From an uncultured Desulfobacterales bacterium (GTDB taxonomy: Bacteria; Desulfobacterota; Desulfobacteria; Desulfobacterales; JAFDCJ01): a stretch of 5,491 nucleotides of DNA. The position numbers were made by a program, and so were the translations under genes. The stretch covers positions 1-5,491 of the forward strand of contig CALZJV010000752.1 in the NCBI GenBank assembly GCA_945787595.1, read 5' to 3'. Below the pieces are notes generated by a model, which saw only the letters and a program-made list of their open reading frames with translations, ran no database searches and was not told the DNA's origin. Shown here piece after piece: positions 1 through 5,366 of this stretch (position 1 is its first letter; every line of letters begins with the position of its first letter).

Positions 1-12
1 TAAGGAGTGAGT

Positions 13-1170
13 ATGGATTTTAGCCTTTCTACGGATCATGAAATTTTACGGGATTCGGTGCGCAGTTTTGCTGAAAAAGAGATCAAGCCGATGGCCCGGG
101 AATTGGATGAAAAAGAGGAATTTTCCTATAAAACCATGCAAAAAATGGCAGAGCTCGGTCTTTTCGGTGTCTTTGTTTCCGAGAAATACGGCGGGCAAGC
201 CATGGATTACCTGTCCTACATTATTGCCGTGGAAGAAATCGCCCGGGTCGATGGCTCCCATGCAGCCACCGTGGCGGCGGAAAATTCTCTGGGTATCGGG
301 CCGCTTTATTATTTCGGCAATGAAGATCAAAAGAAAAAGTATCTACCGAAACTTTGCAGCGGTGAAGCCCTCTGGGGTTTTGGTTTAACCGAAGCCAATG
401 CCGGCTCGGATGCAGCCAGCAGTGCTACCTCCGCAGTATTGGACGGTAATGAATGGGTCATTAACGGGAGTAAGATTTTTATCACCAATGCCTCCACAGA
501 TATCACAACCGGGGTCACGGTCATGGCCCGCACCGGAGTTCTTGATGATAACCGCCCCGAGCTTTCCTGCATTATCGTCGAAGCGGGGACTCCCGGATAC
601 ACTGCCAAAGTAATGCACGATAAAATGATGTGGCGATCATCCAATACCAGTGAGCTTTATTTTGAAGATTGCCGGGTTCCCAAAGAAAACCTGTTGGGTG
701 CCAGAGGACACGGATTCCACCAGATGATGCAGACCCTGGACGGTGGACGCCTGTCCATTGGGGCCATGGGCCTGGGAGGGGCTCAGGGATGCTTTGACAT
801 GGCAATCAAATACACCAACGAACGTGAGCAATTCGGCAGACCTATCGCAACCTTCCAAGCCAACGCGTTTAAACTGGCCGACATGGCCGTGGAAATCGAG
901 TGTGCTCGTCTACTGCTTTATAAAGCCTGCTGGCTGCGGGACAACGGCCTGCCTTTTTCCAAGGAAGCCGCCATGGGCAAACTTTATTGTTCCGAATTAA
1001 TGTATCGGTGTGCCAATCATGCCGTTCAGCTTCACGGGGGCTATGGATTGATGAAAGAATATGATGTCGAGCGTTTTTACCGGGACCAGAAACTGCTTGA
1101 TATCGGAGAGGGAACCTCCGAGGTTCAGCGCATTGTTATTGCGCGGCATGTAGGTGCCAGATGCCTCTAG
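13..1170 (+). CDS. Acyl-CoA dehydrogenase (short/medium-chain type flavoprotein)
   Basis: FAD-dependent enzyme that oxidises an acyl-CoA to the trans-2-enoyl-CoA, passing electrons to electron-transferring flavoprotein; cytoplasmic, beta-oxidation-type pathways. The 385-residue product has the usual length and three-domain order: N-terminal helical domain (about 4-115), middle beta domain (about 119-215) with the first family signature GLTEANAGSD at 124-133, and C-terminal helical domain with EREQFGRPI (271-279) and the second signature starting QLHGGYG (339-345). The catalytic base is most likely Glu366 in DIGEGTSEVQR. ATG at 13 is preferred over the in-frame GTG at 7 because AAGGAG (2-7) then lies 5 nt upstream, whereas the GTG overlaps it. 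The TAA at 1-3 may end an upstream gene. The residue before Glu366 is Gly, not the Tyr of decarboxylating glutaryl-CoA dehydrogenases, which argues against that activity. The acyl substrate cannot be read from sequence. Confidence 0.95.
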   Translation: MDFSLSTDHEILRDSVRSFAEKEIKPMARELDEKEEFSYKTMQKMAELGLFGVFVSEKYGGQAMDYLSYIIAVEEIARVDGSHAATVAAENSLGIGPLYYFGNEDQKKKYLPKLCSGEALWGFGLTEANAGSDAASSATSAVLDGNEWVINGSKIFITNASTDITTGVTVMARTGVLDDNRPELSCIIVEAGTPGYTAKVMHDKMMWRSSNTSELYFEDCRVPKENLLGARGHGFHQMMQTLDGGRLSIGAMGLGGAQGCFDMAIKYTNEREQFGRPIATFQANAFKLADMAVEIECARLLLYKACWLRDNGLPFSKEAAMGKLYCSELMYRCANHAVQLHGGYGLMKEYDVERFYRDQKLLDIGEGTSEVQRIVIARHVGARCL

Positions 1171-1222
1171 AACGGAGCCGGATCCGTATCGGGTGGAGGC
1201 CGAAATAGGTTAAAGCCCATTA

Positions 1223-1250
1223 TTGACAACTCCAACATTATTACTTACCC
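1223..1250 (+). promoter_or_regulatory. Possible promoter of the XRE-cupin regulator gene
   Basis: A perfect -35 hexamer TTGACA (1223-1228) lies about 110 bp before the regulator start. The best-placed -10 is poor (TTACCC at 1245-1250, 16-bp spacing), so any promoter would be weak or activator-dependent. It sits in the 170-bp gap after the dehydrogenase gene and would allow separate transcription of the regulator. No convincing terminator lies between the genes: a 5-bp stem ACGGA/TCCGT at 1172-1187 lacks a T-run, so readthrough is also possible. Confidence 0.3.
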
Positions 1251-1252
1251 GG

Positions 1253-1268
1253 CACTGAGTCCTGAGTG
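1253..1268. promoter_or_regulatory. Imperfect palindrome, candidate operator
   Basis: CACTGAGTCCTGAGTG matches its own reverse complement at 12 of 16 positions and also contains CTGAGT twice as a 7-bp-spaced direct repeat. It lies just downstream of the TTGACA-like promoter and 72 bp before the XRE-cupin gene, where a dimeric helix-turn-helix protein would block its own transcription. Autoregulation is inferred from position only. Confidence 0.3.
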
Positions 1269-1340
1269 AGTAATTACAGCATGGCATTTATGAATCGATG
1301 GACATAGGGCCACTAGTGTTAAAAACAGTGAGGAGAAAAT

Positions 1341-1979
1341 ATGGAAGAAAAAAGTCGCAAACAAATCCTGAATGTTGATTTTTTCGAGGGTCTGACAGGT
1401 GATATCAAGGCGGAACCGGCAAAAGGCCTGGAAGACATCGGTCAACGGATTCGAAAAATACGTGAAGAAAAAGGACAGTCTCTGGAAGAACTTTCAAAGT
1501 TGACCGGATTTGACGTGCAATTTTTATCGAGCTTGGAGAAAAATGAGGCCCAACCCCAGCTTGGTACCGTAATCAAATTATCCAAAGCCCTGGACAGCGC
1601 TTTTGGTAGGCTGGTTTCGGGAGTGGGTGACAAACTCTATTCGATAACCCGAAAAAATGAACGCCGCACCGTATCCCGCTCAACCAGCCAAAAAACCCAA
1701 AAACAGGTTTATATGTACAAAAGCCTTGCTCCTGACGTCAAAGGCCGTCACATGGAGGCGCTGATTGTCCAGCTTGAAGAAGACCCCGAAAAGGAGGTTT
1801 CGGTGCATGAGGGCGAAGAATTTATCTTCGTTCTGGATGGTGTGGTTGAGATGGGGATTGGTGAGGACAATTTTGAACTGGAACCCGGCGACAGCGTCTA
1901 TTACCTGTCCACCACTCCGCATCACATCGCGTCAAAAAGCGGTAAAGCCACCATTTTGGCCGTTTTATACGAAGGCTGA
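1341..1979 (+). CDS. XRE-family transcriptional regulator with C-terminal cupin domain
   Basis: DNA-binding regulator of 212 residues. Residues 34-93 form a classic XRE/Cro-CI helix-turn-helix domain (IGQRIRKIREEKGQSLEELS onwards, recognition region about GFDVQFLSSLEKNE 56-69). A basic linker (about 100-125) leads to a cupin_2 sensor domain (about 135-211) with HEGEEF at 156-161, Gly167, LEPGD at 180-184 and His194/His195. The first cupin motif has Gly158 where metal-binding cupins usually have a second His, common in such sensor cupins, so metal binding is uncertain. An N-terminal extension of about 30 residues precedes the helix-turn-helix, longer than in many relatives. Start supported by AGGAG (1331-1335), 5 nt before ATG. 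Relatives often sit beside CoA-ligase or beta-oxidation genes, so regulation of the neighbouring dehydrogenase pathway is plausible; the ligand is unknown. No terminator seen downstream. Confidence 0.93.
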   Translation: MEEKSRKQILNVDFFEGLTGDIKAEPAKGLEDIGQRIRKIREEKGQSLEELSKLTGFDVQFLSSLEKNEAQPQLGTVIKLSKALDSAFGRLVSGVGDKLYSITRKNERRTVSRSTSQKTQKQVYMYKSLAPDVKGRHMEALIVQLEEDPEKEVSVHEGEEFIFVLDGVVEMGIGEDNFELEPGDSVYYLSTTPHHIASKSGKATILAVLYEG

Positions 1980-1985
1980 CATCTG

Positions 1986-2047
1986 ATTTCGGGTTGCGGA
2001 TTTCAGCCAAAAAGGGCATAGAGCAAAGGGCATAGCGCATAGAGTAA
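1986..2047. repeat. Degenerate heptanucleotide tandem repeat tract 1
   Basis: Begins 6 bp after the regulator stop codon. Three units of consensus RTTKCRG (1986-1992, 1993-1999, 2000-2006) are followed, after a 6-bp gap, by five units of consensus AGRGCAT with end variation (2013-2019, 2020-2026, 2027-2033, 2034-2040, 2041-2047). Units differ from one another, but the 7-bp spacing is exact inside each block. No coding potential seen. Confidence 0.75.
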
Positions 2048-2097
2048 GACATCGCTCAATGGAAGGTGCAGGAGGATCAGAAGGGTTTTAGGAATGA

Positions 2098-2103
2098 ACT
2101 ATC
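2098..2103. repeat. Left target-site-duplication-like direct repeat
   Basis: ACTATC directly abuts the left inverted repeat of the 267-bp element and recurs directly after the right one (2371-2376). The shared string is AACTATCT (8 bp) if one terminal base on each side is counted, so a duplication of 6 to 8 bp is possible. Confidence 0.65.
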
Positions 2104-2121
2104 TGAGGGGTCGGGGAGTTT
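2104..2121. repeat. Left terminal inverted repeat of the MITE-like element
   Basis: TGAGGGGTCGGGGAGTTT, 18 of 18 complementary to 2353-2370. Confidence 0.85.
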
Positions 2122-2352
2122 CTCAGAGCCGACCCGCTGCATGGATAATCGCCAGCGAAACCGCATGAACTCGACCCTAAGGCCTCGTAATGAATGAACA
2201 GCAATCAAAATGAAAACGGATGATTCGCGATTGGATGTTAAATAAAAGCCGCTGAGCAAAGCTGTTCATCCATAACGATCCCGAATGGTCTCAGACAGCA
2301 TCCGCTTTCGGTGGCGATCATCCACTACGCTATAATCATGGGTTTAGGCCGA

Positions 2353-2370
2353 AAACTCCCCGACCCCTCA
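2353..2370. repeat. Right terminal inverted repeat of the MITE-like element
   Basis: AAACTCCCCGACCCCTCA, the exact reverse complement of 2104-2121, about 250 bp away. Confidence 0.85.
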
Positions 2371-2376
2371 ACTATC
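2371..2376. repeat. Right target-site-duplication-like direct repeat
   Basis: ACTATC immediately outside the right inverted repeat, identical to 2098-2103. Confidence 0.65.
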
Positions 2377-2403
2377 TATGTAATTTGATTTCCGGCATCC
2401 GTA

Positions 2404-2485
2404 TTCTGTCATCTGTCATCTGTTTTCTGTCCTCTGATAAAAAGTTGCGGGTTGCAGGTTGCAAGTTTCGGGTCACGAGTTTCGT
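2404..2485. repeat. Degenerate heptanucleotide tandem repeat tract 2
   Basis: Five units of consensus NTCTGTC (2404-2438, for example TTCTGTC and ATCTGTC) are followed, after AAAAA, by six units of consensus GTTKCRG (2444-2485, for example GTTGCGG and GTTGCAG). The two blocks are out of phase by 5 bp. The second block belongs to the same family as the units at 1986-2006 and 3699-3719. Reading frames across this stretch are by-products of the repeat. Confidence 0.8.
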
Positions 2486-2522
2486 TTTCGGGTGTTCTGC
2501 CGAAGGCGGATCAGGTAATAAG

Positions 2523-2558
2523 GGTGGAAGATACCTCCCACCAGTGGGTTTACCTTCC
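2523..2558. repeat. Palindrome / interleaved inverted repeats
   Basis: 2523-2542 is a 20-bp palindrome in which 8 of 10 base pairs form, starting GGTGGAAGAT. Overlapping it, CCCAC (2537-2541) can pair with GTGGG (2544-2548), and GGAAG (2526-2530) with CTTCC (2554-2558). Two alternative folds are thus possible, resembling a small REP-like element. No T-run follows on either strand, so a terminator is not supported. A further 5-bp stem (2582-2586 with 2592-2596) lies just beyond. Confidence 0.4.
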
Positions 2559-2603
2559 GGCCTGCAAGCACACGGGCTGAATTCCGAACCGCGGAACCGC
2601 AAA

Positions 2604-3367
2604 TTAATTAACCACAGAATTTCCTAAACTTTGTGATGGCCGGGCTGGCACCCGTGGTTCAATTTCAAACTCACAAATCAGGGGCGTATGATCGGAGAAT
2701 TTAACCTGGGGGATTTGAAAATCGCTGATTTTTATTTCGGGACTGTGAAAGATGTAGTCCAGTTGTCGGCGCGGCGCCCGGCTGGGGTGGGAGGGCTGTC
2801 CATTGCCGTTGGCATTTTTCAGCCCGGTGGCCGCCAGAAACAATTGCAATTCCCGTCTCCCGCCACAATGACCGGCTTTTTTTCCTTGTTTATCATGGTA
2901 TGCAGATCCTGCAGTTGATGATGGCGGTGACGGAATTTAATAGACAAGTGTACCAAAAAAACCGAGAAGTCTGCCAATTCCAGTTCAATCACAAGACGCT
3001 TGACGCCCTCGCGAAAATAATGAAACTTCTGGGAAACAATCTCCTGATTGGTCAACATCGCATTGCCCTGCTTATTCAGCAAGGGCACCTTACGGGCCAT
3101 TGAAGATTCGGGATACTTTGACTGATAGACATGATCGTGCTGCAATTCCCAGGCGATACCCTCAGCCTGGTTGTTTTTTTCAGAGCGAAAAGAGCCGCTG
3201 TCCACCTCGATCAACCCCATGATATCCGGGTTCACCGATTTTATAAAGTCCACGATCTTTTTTAAATTACCGTTGGTGTTTTTAAAATAGCCGCTGTAAG
3301 GTACCGGAAGGTGAAAATGCCTGCCAATTCCTGCTGCATACCGTATATTGTATAAAAGAAACCGCAT
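2604..3367 (-). pseudogene. Endonuclease/exonuclease/phosphatase (EEP) family protein, frameshifted
   Basis: EEP-fold enzymes are metal-dependent phosphodiesterases acting on nucleic acids or phosphoesters; the substrate here is unknown. The N-terminal frame (3367 to 2819, 182 codons) shows MRFLLYNIRYAAG with the fold's Asn7, LIEVD with metal-binding Glu54, GNAML (101-105), LVHLS with His140, and VIVAGD (166-171). The C-terminal frame, read up to the TAA at 2604-2606, continues RELQLFLAATGLKNAN, then RQLDYIF and SDHTPLI with the catalytic Asp-His pair. The frames join near 2850-2858, where the loop after the GDxN motif should be. VIVAGD and RELQLF are nearly abutted, so about 20 bases (3n+1) seem lost, shifting frame by -1. 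From ATG 3367 the first frame ends with a tail of wrong-frame residues at the TGA at 2819-2821. All other motifs are intact, so decay looks recent. The ATG lacks a good Shine-Dalgarno; AAAGGAG (3403-3409) is 35 nt away. A sequence or assembly error is the main alternative. Confidence 0.8.
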
Positions 3368-3369
3368 AA

Positions 3370-3390
3370 ATCTACCATCTGTCTTCTCGG
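3370..3390. repeat. Short heptad tract in the EEP gene leader
   Basis: Three 7-bp units on the + strand, ATCTACC, ATCTGTC and TTCTCGG, of the NTCTGTC family of tract 2. It lies between the predicted promoter (3411-3438) and the ATG (3365-3367) of the broken EEP gene, so it would be transcribed as 5' leader in antisense form. Confidence 0.45.
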
Positions 3391-3410
3391 ATTTTTTTAT
3401 TGCTCCTTTA

Positions 3411-3438
3411 ATTATAACCTTTTTCGGAACAATGTAAA
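3411..3438 (-). promoter_or_regulatory. Sigma70-type promoter of the EEP gene
   Basis: On the - strand, TTTACA (3433-3438, 5 of 6 to consensus), a 16-bp spacer and a perfect TATAAT (3411-3416). Transcription would start near 3404, giving a leader of about 37 nt before the ATG at 3367. The AAAGGAG at 3403-3409 would then be at or upstream of the transcript end and unable to serve as a ribosome site. Confidence 0.6.
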
Positions 3439-3521
3439 GTTACGAAAACCATTGCTGATCGGAATATTTAAAAGGCTGAATGGTTGAATCCTTATACAGC
3501 TGTACATATAACCCAAGCGTT

Positions 3522-3542
3522 CGCTGTCCTCTGACTGCCCGC
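3522..3542. repeat. Short heptad tract 3
   Basis: CGCTGTC (3522-3528) and CTCTGAC (3529-3535), followed by the degenerate TGCCCGC (3536-3542). Same NTCTGTC family as 2404-2438 and 3722-3756, and in the same orientation. Confidence 0.45.
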
Positions 3543-3564
3543 TAAAAAAGACTGATTCCGCATA

Positions 3565-3657
3565 ACCATCGCATATGATTAACACCCGATTGAGTTTTTT
3601 CGTTCAATCGGGTGTACTATGGTATACTTCATGCGGGTCGAAATCAATGCCGATGGT
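3565..3657. repeat. Nested inverted repeat with a 12-bp perfect hairpin
   Basis: ACACCCGATTGA (3582-3593) pairs perfectly with TCAATCGGGTGT (3604-3615) around a 10-nt loop containing T6. Outside it, ACCATCGCAT (3565-3574) pairs with 3647-3657 over 10 bp with one bulged C. The T-run is in the loop and neither strand has one after the stem, so it is not a standard intrinsic terminator. It lies downstream of the protease gene and could act as an mRNA 3'-end structure, a palindromic repeat element or a remnant of a mobile element. No flanking direct repeat was found. Confidence 0.55.
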
Positions 3658-3698
3658 AAATTAACTCAAACTTCCAGAGGTCTGTGTTCAGGGGGCGG

Positions 3699-3756
3699 GT
3701 TACGAGTTACGGATTTTCCATCTCTGTCTTCTGCCCGCTGACCTCTGTCTTCTGAC
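3699..3756. repeat. Degenerate heptanucleotide tandem repeat tract 4
   Basis: GTTACGA, GTTACGG and the degenerate ATTTTCC (3699-3719), then five units of the NTCTGTC family (3722-3756), including CTCTGTC twice (3722-3728, 3743-3749) and TTCTGAC (3750-3756). The same two families stand side by side as in tract 2, but in the opposite order. Confidence 0.75.
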
Positions 3757-3801
3757 ACTTGAAACCTAATCATCGAATTCCGAATTATATGGAATGAACA
3801 A

Positions 3802-3818
3802 CTGCTGGTAGCCAACAG
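3802..3818 (-). terminator. Weak terminator-like hairpin after the protease gene
   Basis: On the - strand CTGTTGG (3818-3812), loop CTA, CCAGCAG (3808-3802): a 7-bp stem with one G-U pair, followed by TTGTTCATTCC. It starts about 18 nt after the protease stop codon, the right place for its terminator, but the stem is short and the T-run is interrupted. Confidence 0.4.
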
Positions 3819-3836
3819 CCGTGAATTACACCTACC

Positions 3837-5273
3837 TCATGCCAGGCGTATCACCATCAAGCCGCCGTTGATGCGCTTGACAAGTAAATTAATTCCATCA
3901 CCTTTCTTATAGTAATCGACCAAGTTCATGAAATCTTTAACCGATGCAACATTTTTTCGGTTGACCTCGATGATGAGATCACCTTGTTGAATACCGGCTG
4001 CCTGAGCCTTACTGTTGCGCTCAACCTCGACGACGATAACACCCGAAGTTTCTTTGATGTTATAGCGTTGGGCGATTTGCGGTGTTAATTCCGTGACCTC
4101 AAAGCCGTATTCGCCCTCTTTTTCCTGCCGCTGATGCTCGGAAGCAGCGGCCATGGTCAACGGTCTTTTCCCGACTTTAACGTCGAGAGTCTTTTGGCGA
4201 CCATCGCGTAGAACCGTTACCCTGGCCGTATCGCCGACCCCCAGTTTGGCAGCCAGGTTGGTCAGGTCCCGGCTGGTGGTTACCTTTTTGCCGTCGATTT
4301 CCGTAATGATATCCTTGGGCTGAATTCCGGCCTGATCCGCGGGATCGCCCGGCACGACACTGGCAACTAGCACGCCGCTTTTGTCTGTCACCCCATAATA
4401 GCCCGCCAGGTCGCCTTTAAGGTCCTGAATCGTGACTCCCAGCCAGCCGCGGGTGACCTCACCGCTGGTTTTCAACTGGGCGACGATGTCTTTGACCAGA
4501 TCGATGGGAATGGCAAAGCCGATTCCATTGCCACCGGCGATGATCATGGTATTGATGCCTACGATCTCCCCGCTCATGTTGATCAGGGGGCCGCCGCTGT
4601 TACCCGGGTTGATTGAGGCATCGGTCTGAATGAAATTGTCATAAGGACCGGAGCCAATCACCCGTCCCTTAGCACTAACAATGCCGGCGGTGACGGTATG
4701 CTCCAAACCGAAAGGACTCCCGATGGCAGCAACCCACTCACCGACTTTGAGGTCGTCGGAACTTCCCATGGACACCGTGGGCAGATTGCCTTTGGCGTCA
4801 ATCTTGATCAGGGCGATATCCGTTACAGGATCACGCCCGACGATTTTGGCATCGTACTCGGTATCATCTTTGAGGATGACTTTGATCGTGTCGGCGCTTG
4901 CCACCACATGATTGTTGGTCACTATATAGCCGCCTTTATCAATAAGGAACCCAGAGCCCTGACCCGGCTGTTTGAATTCCGGCTGACGCTGTTGCCCGAA
5001 ATTAGGGCCGAAGAAGTCTTTGAACTGCTTGTCACCGCCAAACGGGTTTTGGCCGAACTGATGAAAAGCCGGCCCGCCACCCTTGATGGTCTTCTCCACC
5101 CGAATGTGAACCACTGCCGGGCTGACCGTATCGGCCAGGGTACTGAAATTTTGCGGCACCATTCTTACCGGCGCATTCTTGGATGCAGTTGCCATTGGAA
5201 TGCCGGAACCCAGCATCAACCCGACCATTACCATTACCATGATGTACCTTGTAAACTTGAATGTCTGTTTCAT
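3837..5273 (-). CDS. degP: Periplasmic serine endoprotease, DegP/HtrA family (Do-like)
   Basis: Envelope quality-control protease and chaperone that degrades misfolded exported proteins. The 478-residue product is full length for a two-PDZ Do protease. Residues 1-30 are a signal peptide with basic start, hydrophobic core (IMVMVMVGLMLG) and likely cleavage after ATA (28-30). A Gly/Gln/Phe-rich stretch (about 65-105) matches the regulatory LA loop. The trypsin-like domain has the complete triad: His122 in TNNHVV, Asp152 in DPVTDIALIKI, Ser226 in GNSGGPL. PDZ1 spans about 277-370 (GWLGV start) and PDZ2 about 387-476. An in-frame ATG at 5327 would add 18 residues before the signal peptide; ATG at 5271-5273 is preferred because GGGAGG lies 7 nt upstream and the signal peptide then begins properly. 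DegQ- and MucD-type paralogues cannot be separated from sequence, so the symbol is approximate. Single gene, with its own promoter. Confidence 0.93.
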   Translation of the reverse strand: MKQTFKFTRYIMVMVMVGLMLGSGIPMATASKNAPVRMVPQNFSTLADTVSPAVVHIRVEKTIKGGGPAFHQFGQNPFGGDKQFKDFFGPNFGQQRQPEFKQPGQGSGFLIDKGGYIVTNNHVVASADTIKVILKDDTEYDAKIVGRDPVTDIALIKIDAKGNLPTVSMGSSDDLKVGEWVAAIGSPFGLEHTVTAGIVSAKGRVIGSGPYDNFIQTDASINPGNSGGPLINMSGEIVGINTMIIAGGNGIGFAIPIDLVKDIVAQLKTSGEVTRGWLGVTIQDLKGDLAGYYGVTDKSGVLVASVVPGDPADQAGIQPKDIITEIDGKKVTTSRDLTNLAAKLGVGDTARVTVLRDGRQKTLDVKVGKRPLTMAAASEHQRQEKEGEYGFEVTELTPQIAQRYNIKETSGVIVVEVERNSKAQAAGIQQGDLIIEVNRKNVASVKDFMNLVDYYKKGDGINLLVKRINGGLMVIRLA

Positions 5274-5280
5274 GATTTTT

Positions 5281-5286
5281 CCTCCC
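5281..5286 (-). promoter_or_regulatory. Shine-Dalgarno that fixes the protease start
   Basis: GGGAGG on the - strand, 7 nt (AAAAATC) before the ATG at 5271-5273. This supports the inner start over the in-frame ATG at 5327, which falls inside the predicted -10 element. Confidence 0.75.
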
Positions 5287-5325
5287 TGTTCTAGTTTTGA
5301 CCAAACTTGCTCTTTTCTTAGACTC

Positions 5326-5366
5326 AATATAAAGTTCGGAGTTAACGGCAGGATGACGGCAAGATG
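5326..5366 (-). promoter_or_regulatory. Protease promoter region with 11-bp tandem repeat
   Basis: On the - strand, TATATT (5326-5331) is a good -10 about 53 bp before the start codon, with no recognisable -35 at 16-18 bp. Instead there is an 11-bp tandem direct repeat, on the + strand ACGGCAGGATG (5345-5355) and ACGGCAAGATG (5356-5366), matching at 10 of 11. On the - strand the cores read TGCCGT twice, one helical turn apart, 13 bp upstream of the -10. A head-to-tail 11-bp repeat in the -35 place is how PhoB/OmpR-type response regulators bind activated promoters. That regulator class is an inference. Confidence 0.45.

Larger units (their letters stand above)
2104..2370. mobile_element. MITE-like non-autonomous element, 267 bp
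   Basis: The ends are an 18-bp perfect inverted repeat, TGAGGGGTCGGGGAGTTT at 2104-2121 and its reverse complement at 2353-2370, flanked by the direct repeat ACTATC. The arms keep imperfect inverted similarity further in: 2141-2167 against the reverse complement of 2299-2325 matches at 22 of 27 positions, and 2173-2202 against that of 2261-2290 at 23 of 30. The element is therefore a foldback with arms of about 100-110 bp around an unpaired core of about 58 bp (2203-2260). No transposase-sized reading frame is present, so a transposase in trans would be needed. I cannot assign an IS family from the ends. Alternative: a palindromic intergenic repeat whose flanking direct repeat is chance. Confidence 0.75.

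Noticed and set aside
7..12. GTG at 7 as start of the acyl-CoA dehydrogenase.
   Set aside because: It overlaps the AAGGAG ribosome site, while the ATG at 13 is correctly spaced from it.
2331..2336. TATAAT inside the right arm of the MITE-like element as an outward promoter.
   Set aside because: There is no -35 at 16-18 bp and no gene on the + strand downstream.
2404..2485. CRISPR-like array.
   Set aside because: Units are 7 bp, contiguous and degenerate, with no spacers and no cas genes.
2385..2627. 80-codon open frame on the + strand (and its mirror on the - strand).
   Set aside because: It is made of heptad repeats and a palindrome, has no ribosome site and no recognisable protein content.
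2819..2885. Programmed -1 frameshifting in the EEP gene at the A7 run (2877-2883 on the - strand, A AAA AAG pattern).
   Set aside because: A -1 slip there would reach the C-terminal frame but would replace the conserved VIVAGD segment with unrelated residues, so a deletion further downstream explains the sequence better.
3582..3615. Integron attC site or standard intrinsic terminator.
   Set aside because: It lacks the attC core sites, and the T-run is in the loop instead of after the stem.
5274..5327. An 18-residue N-terminal extension of the protease from ATG 5327.
   Set aside because: It lacks a ribosome site, overlaps the likely -10 element and would bury the signal peptide.
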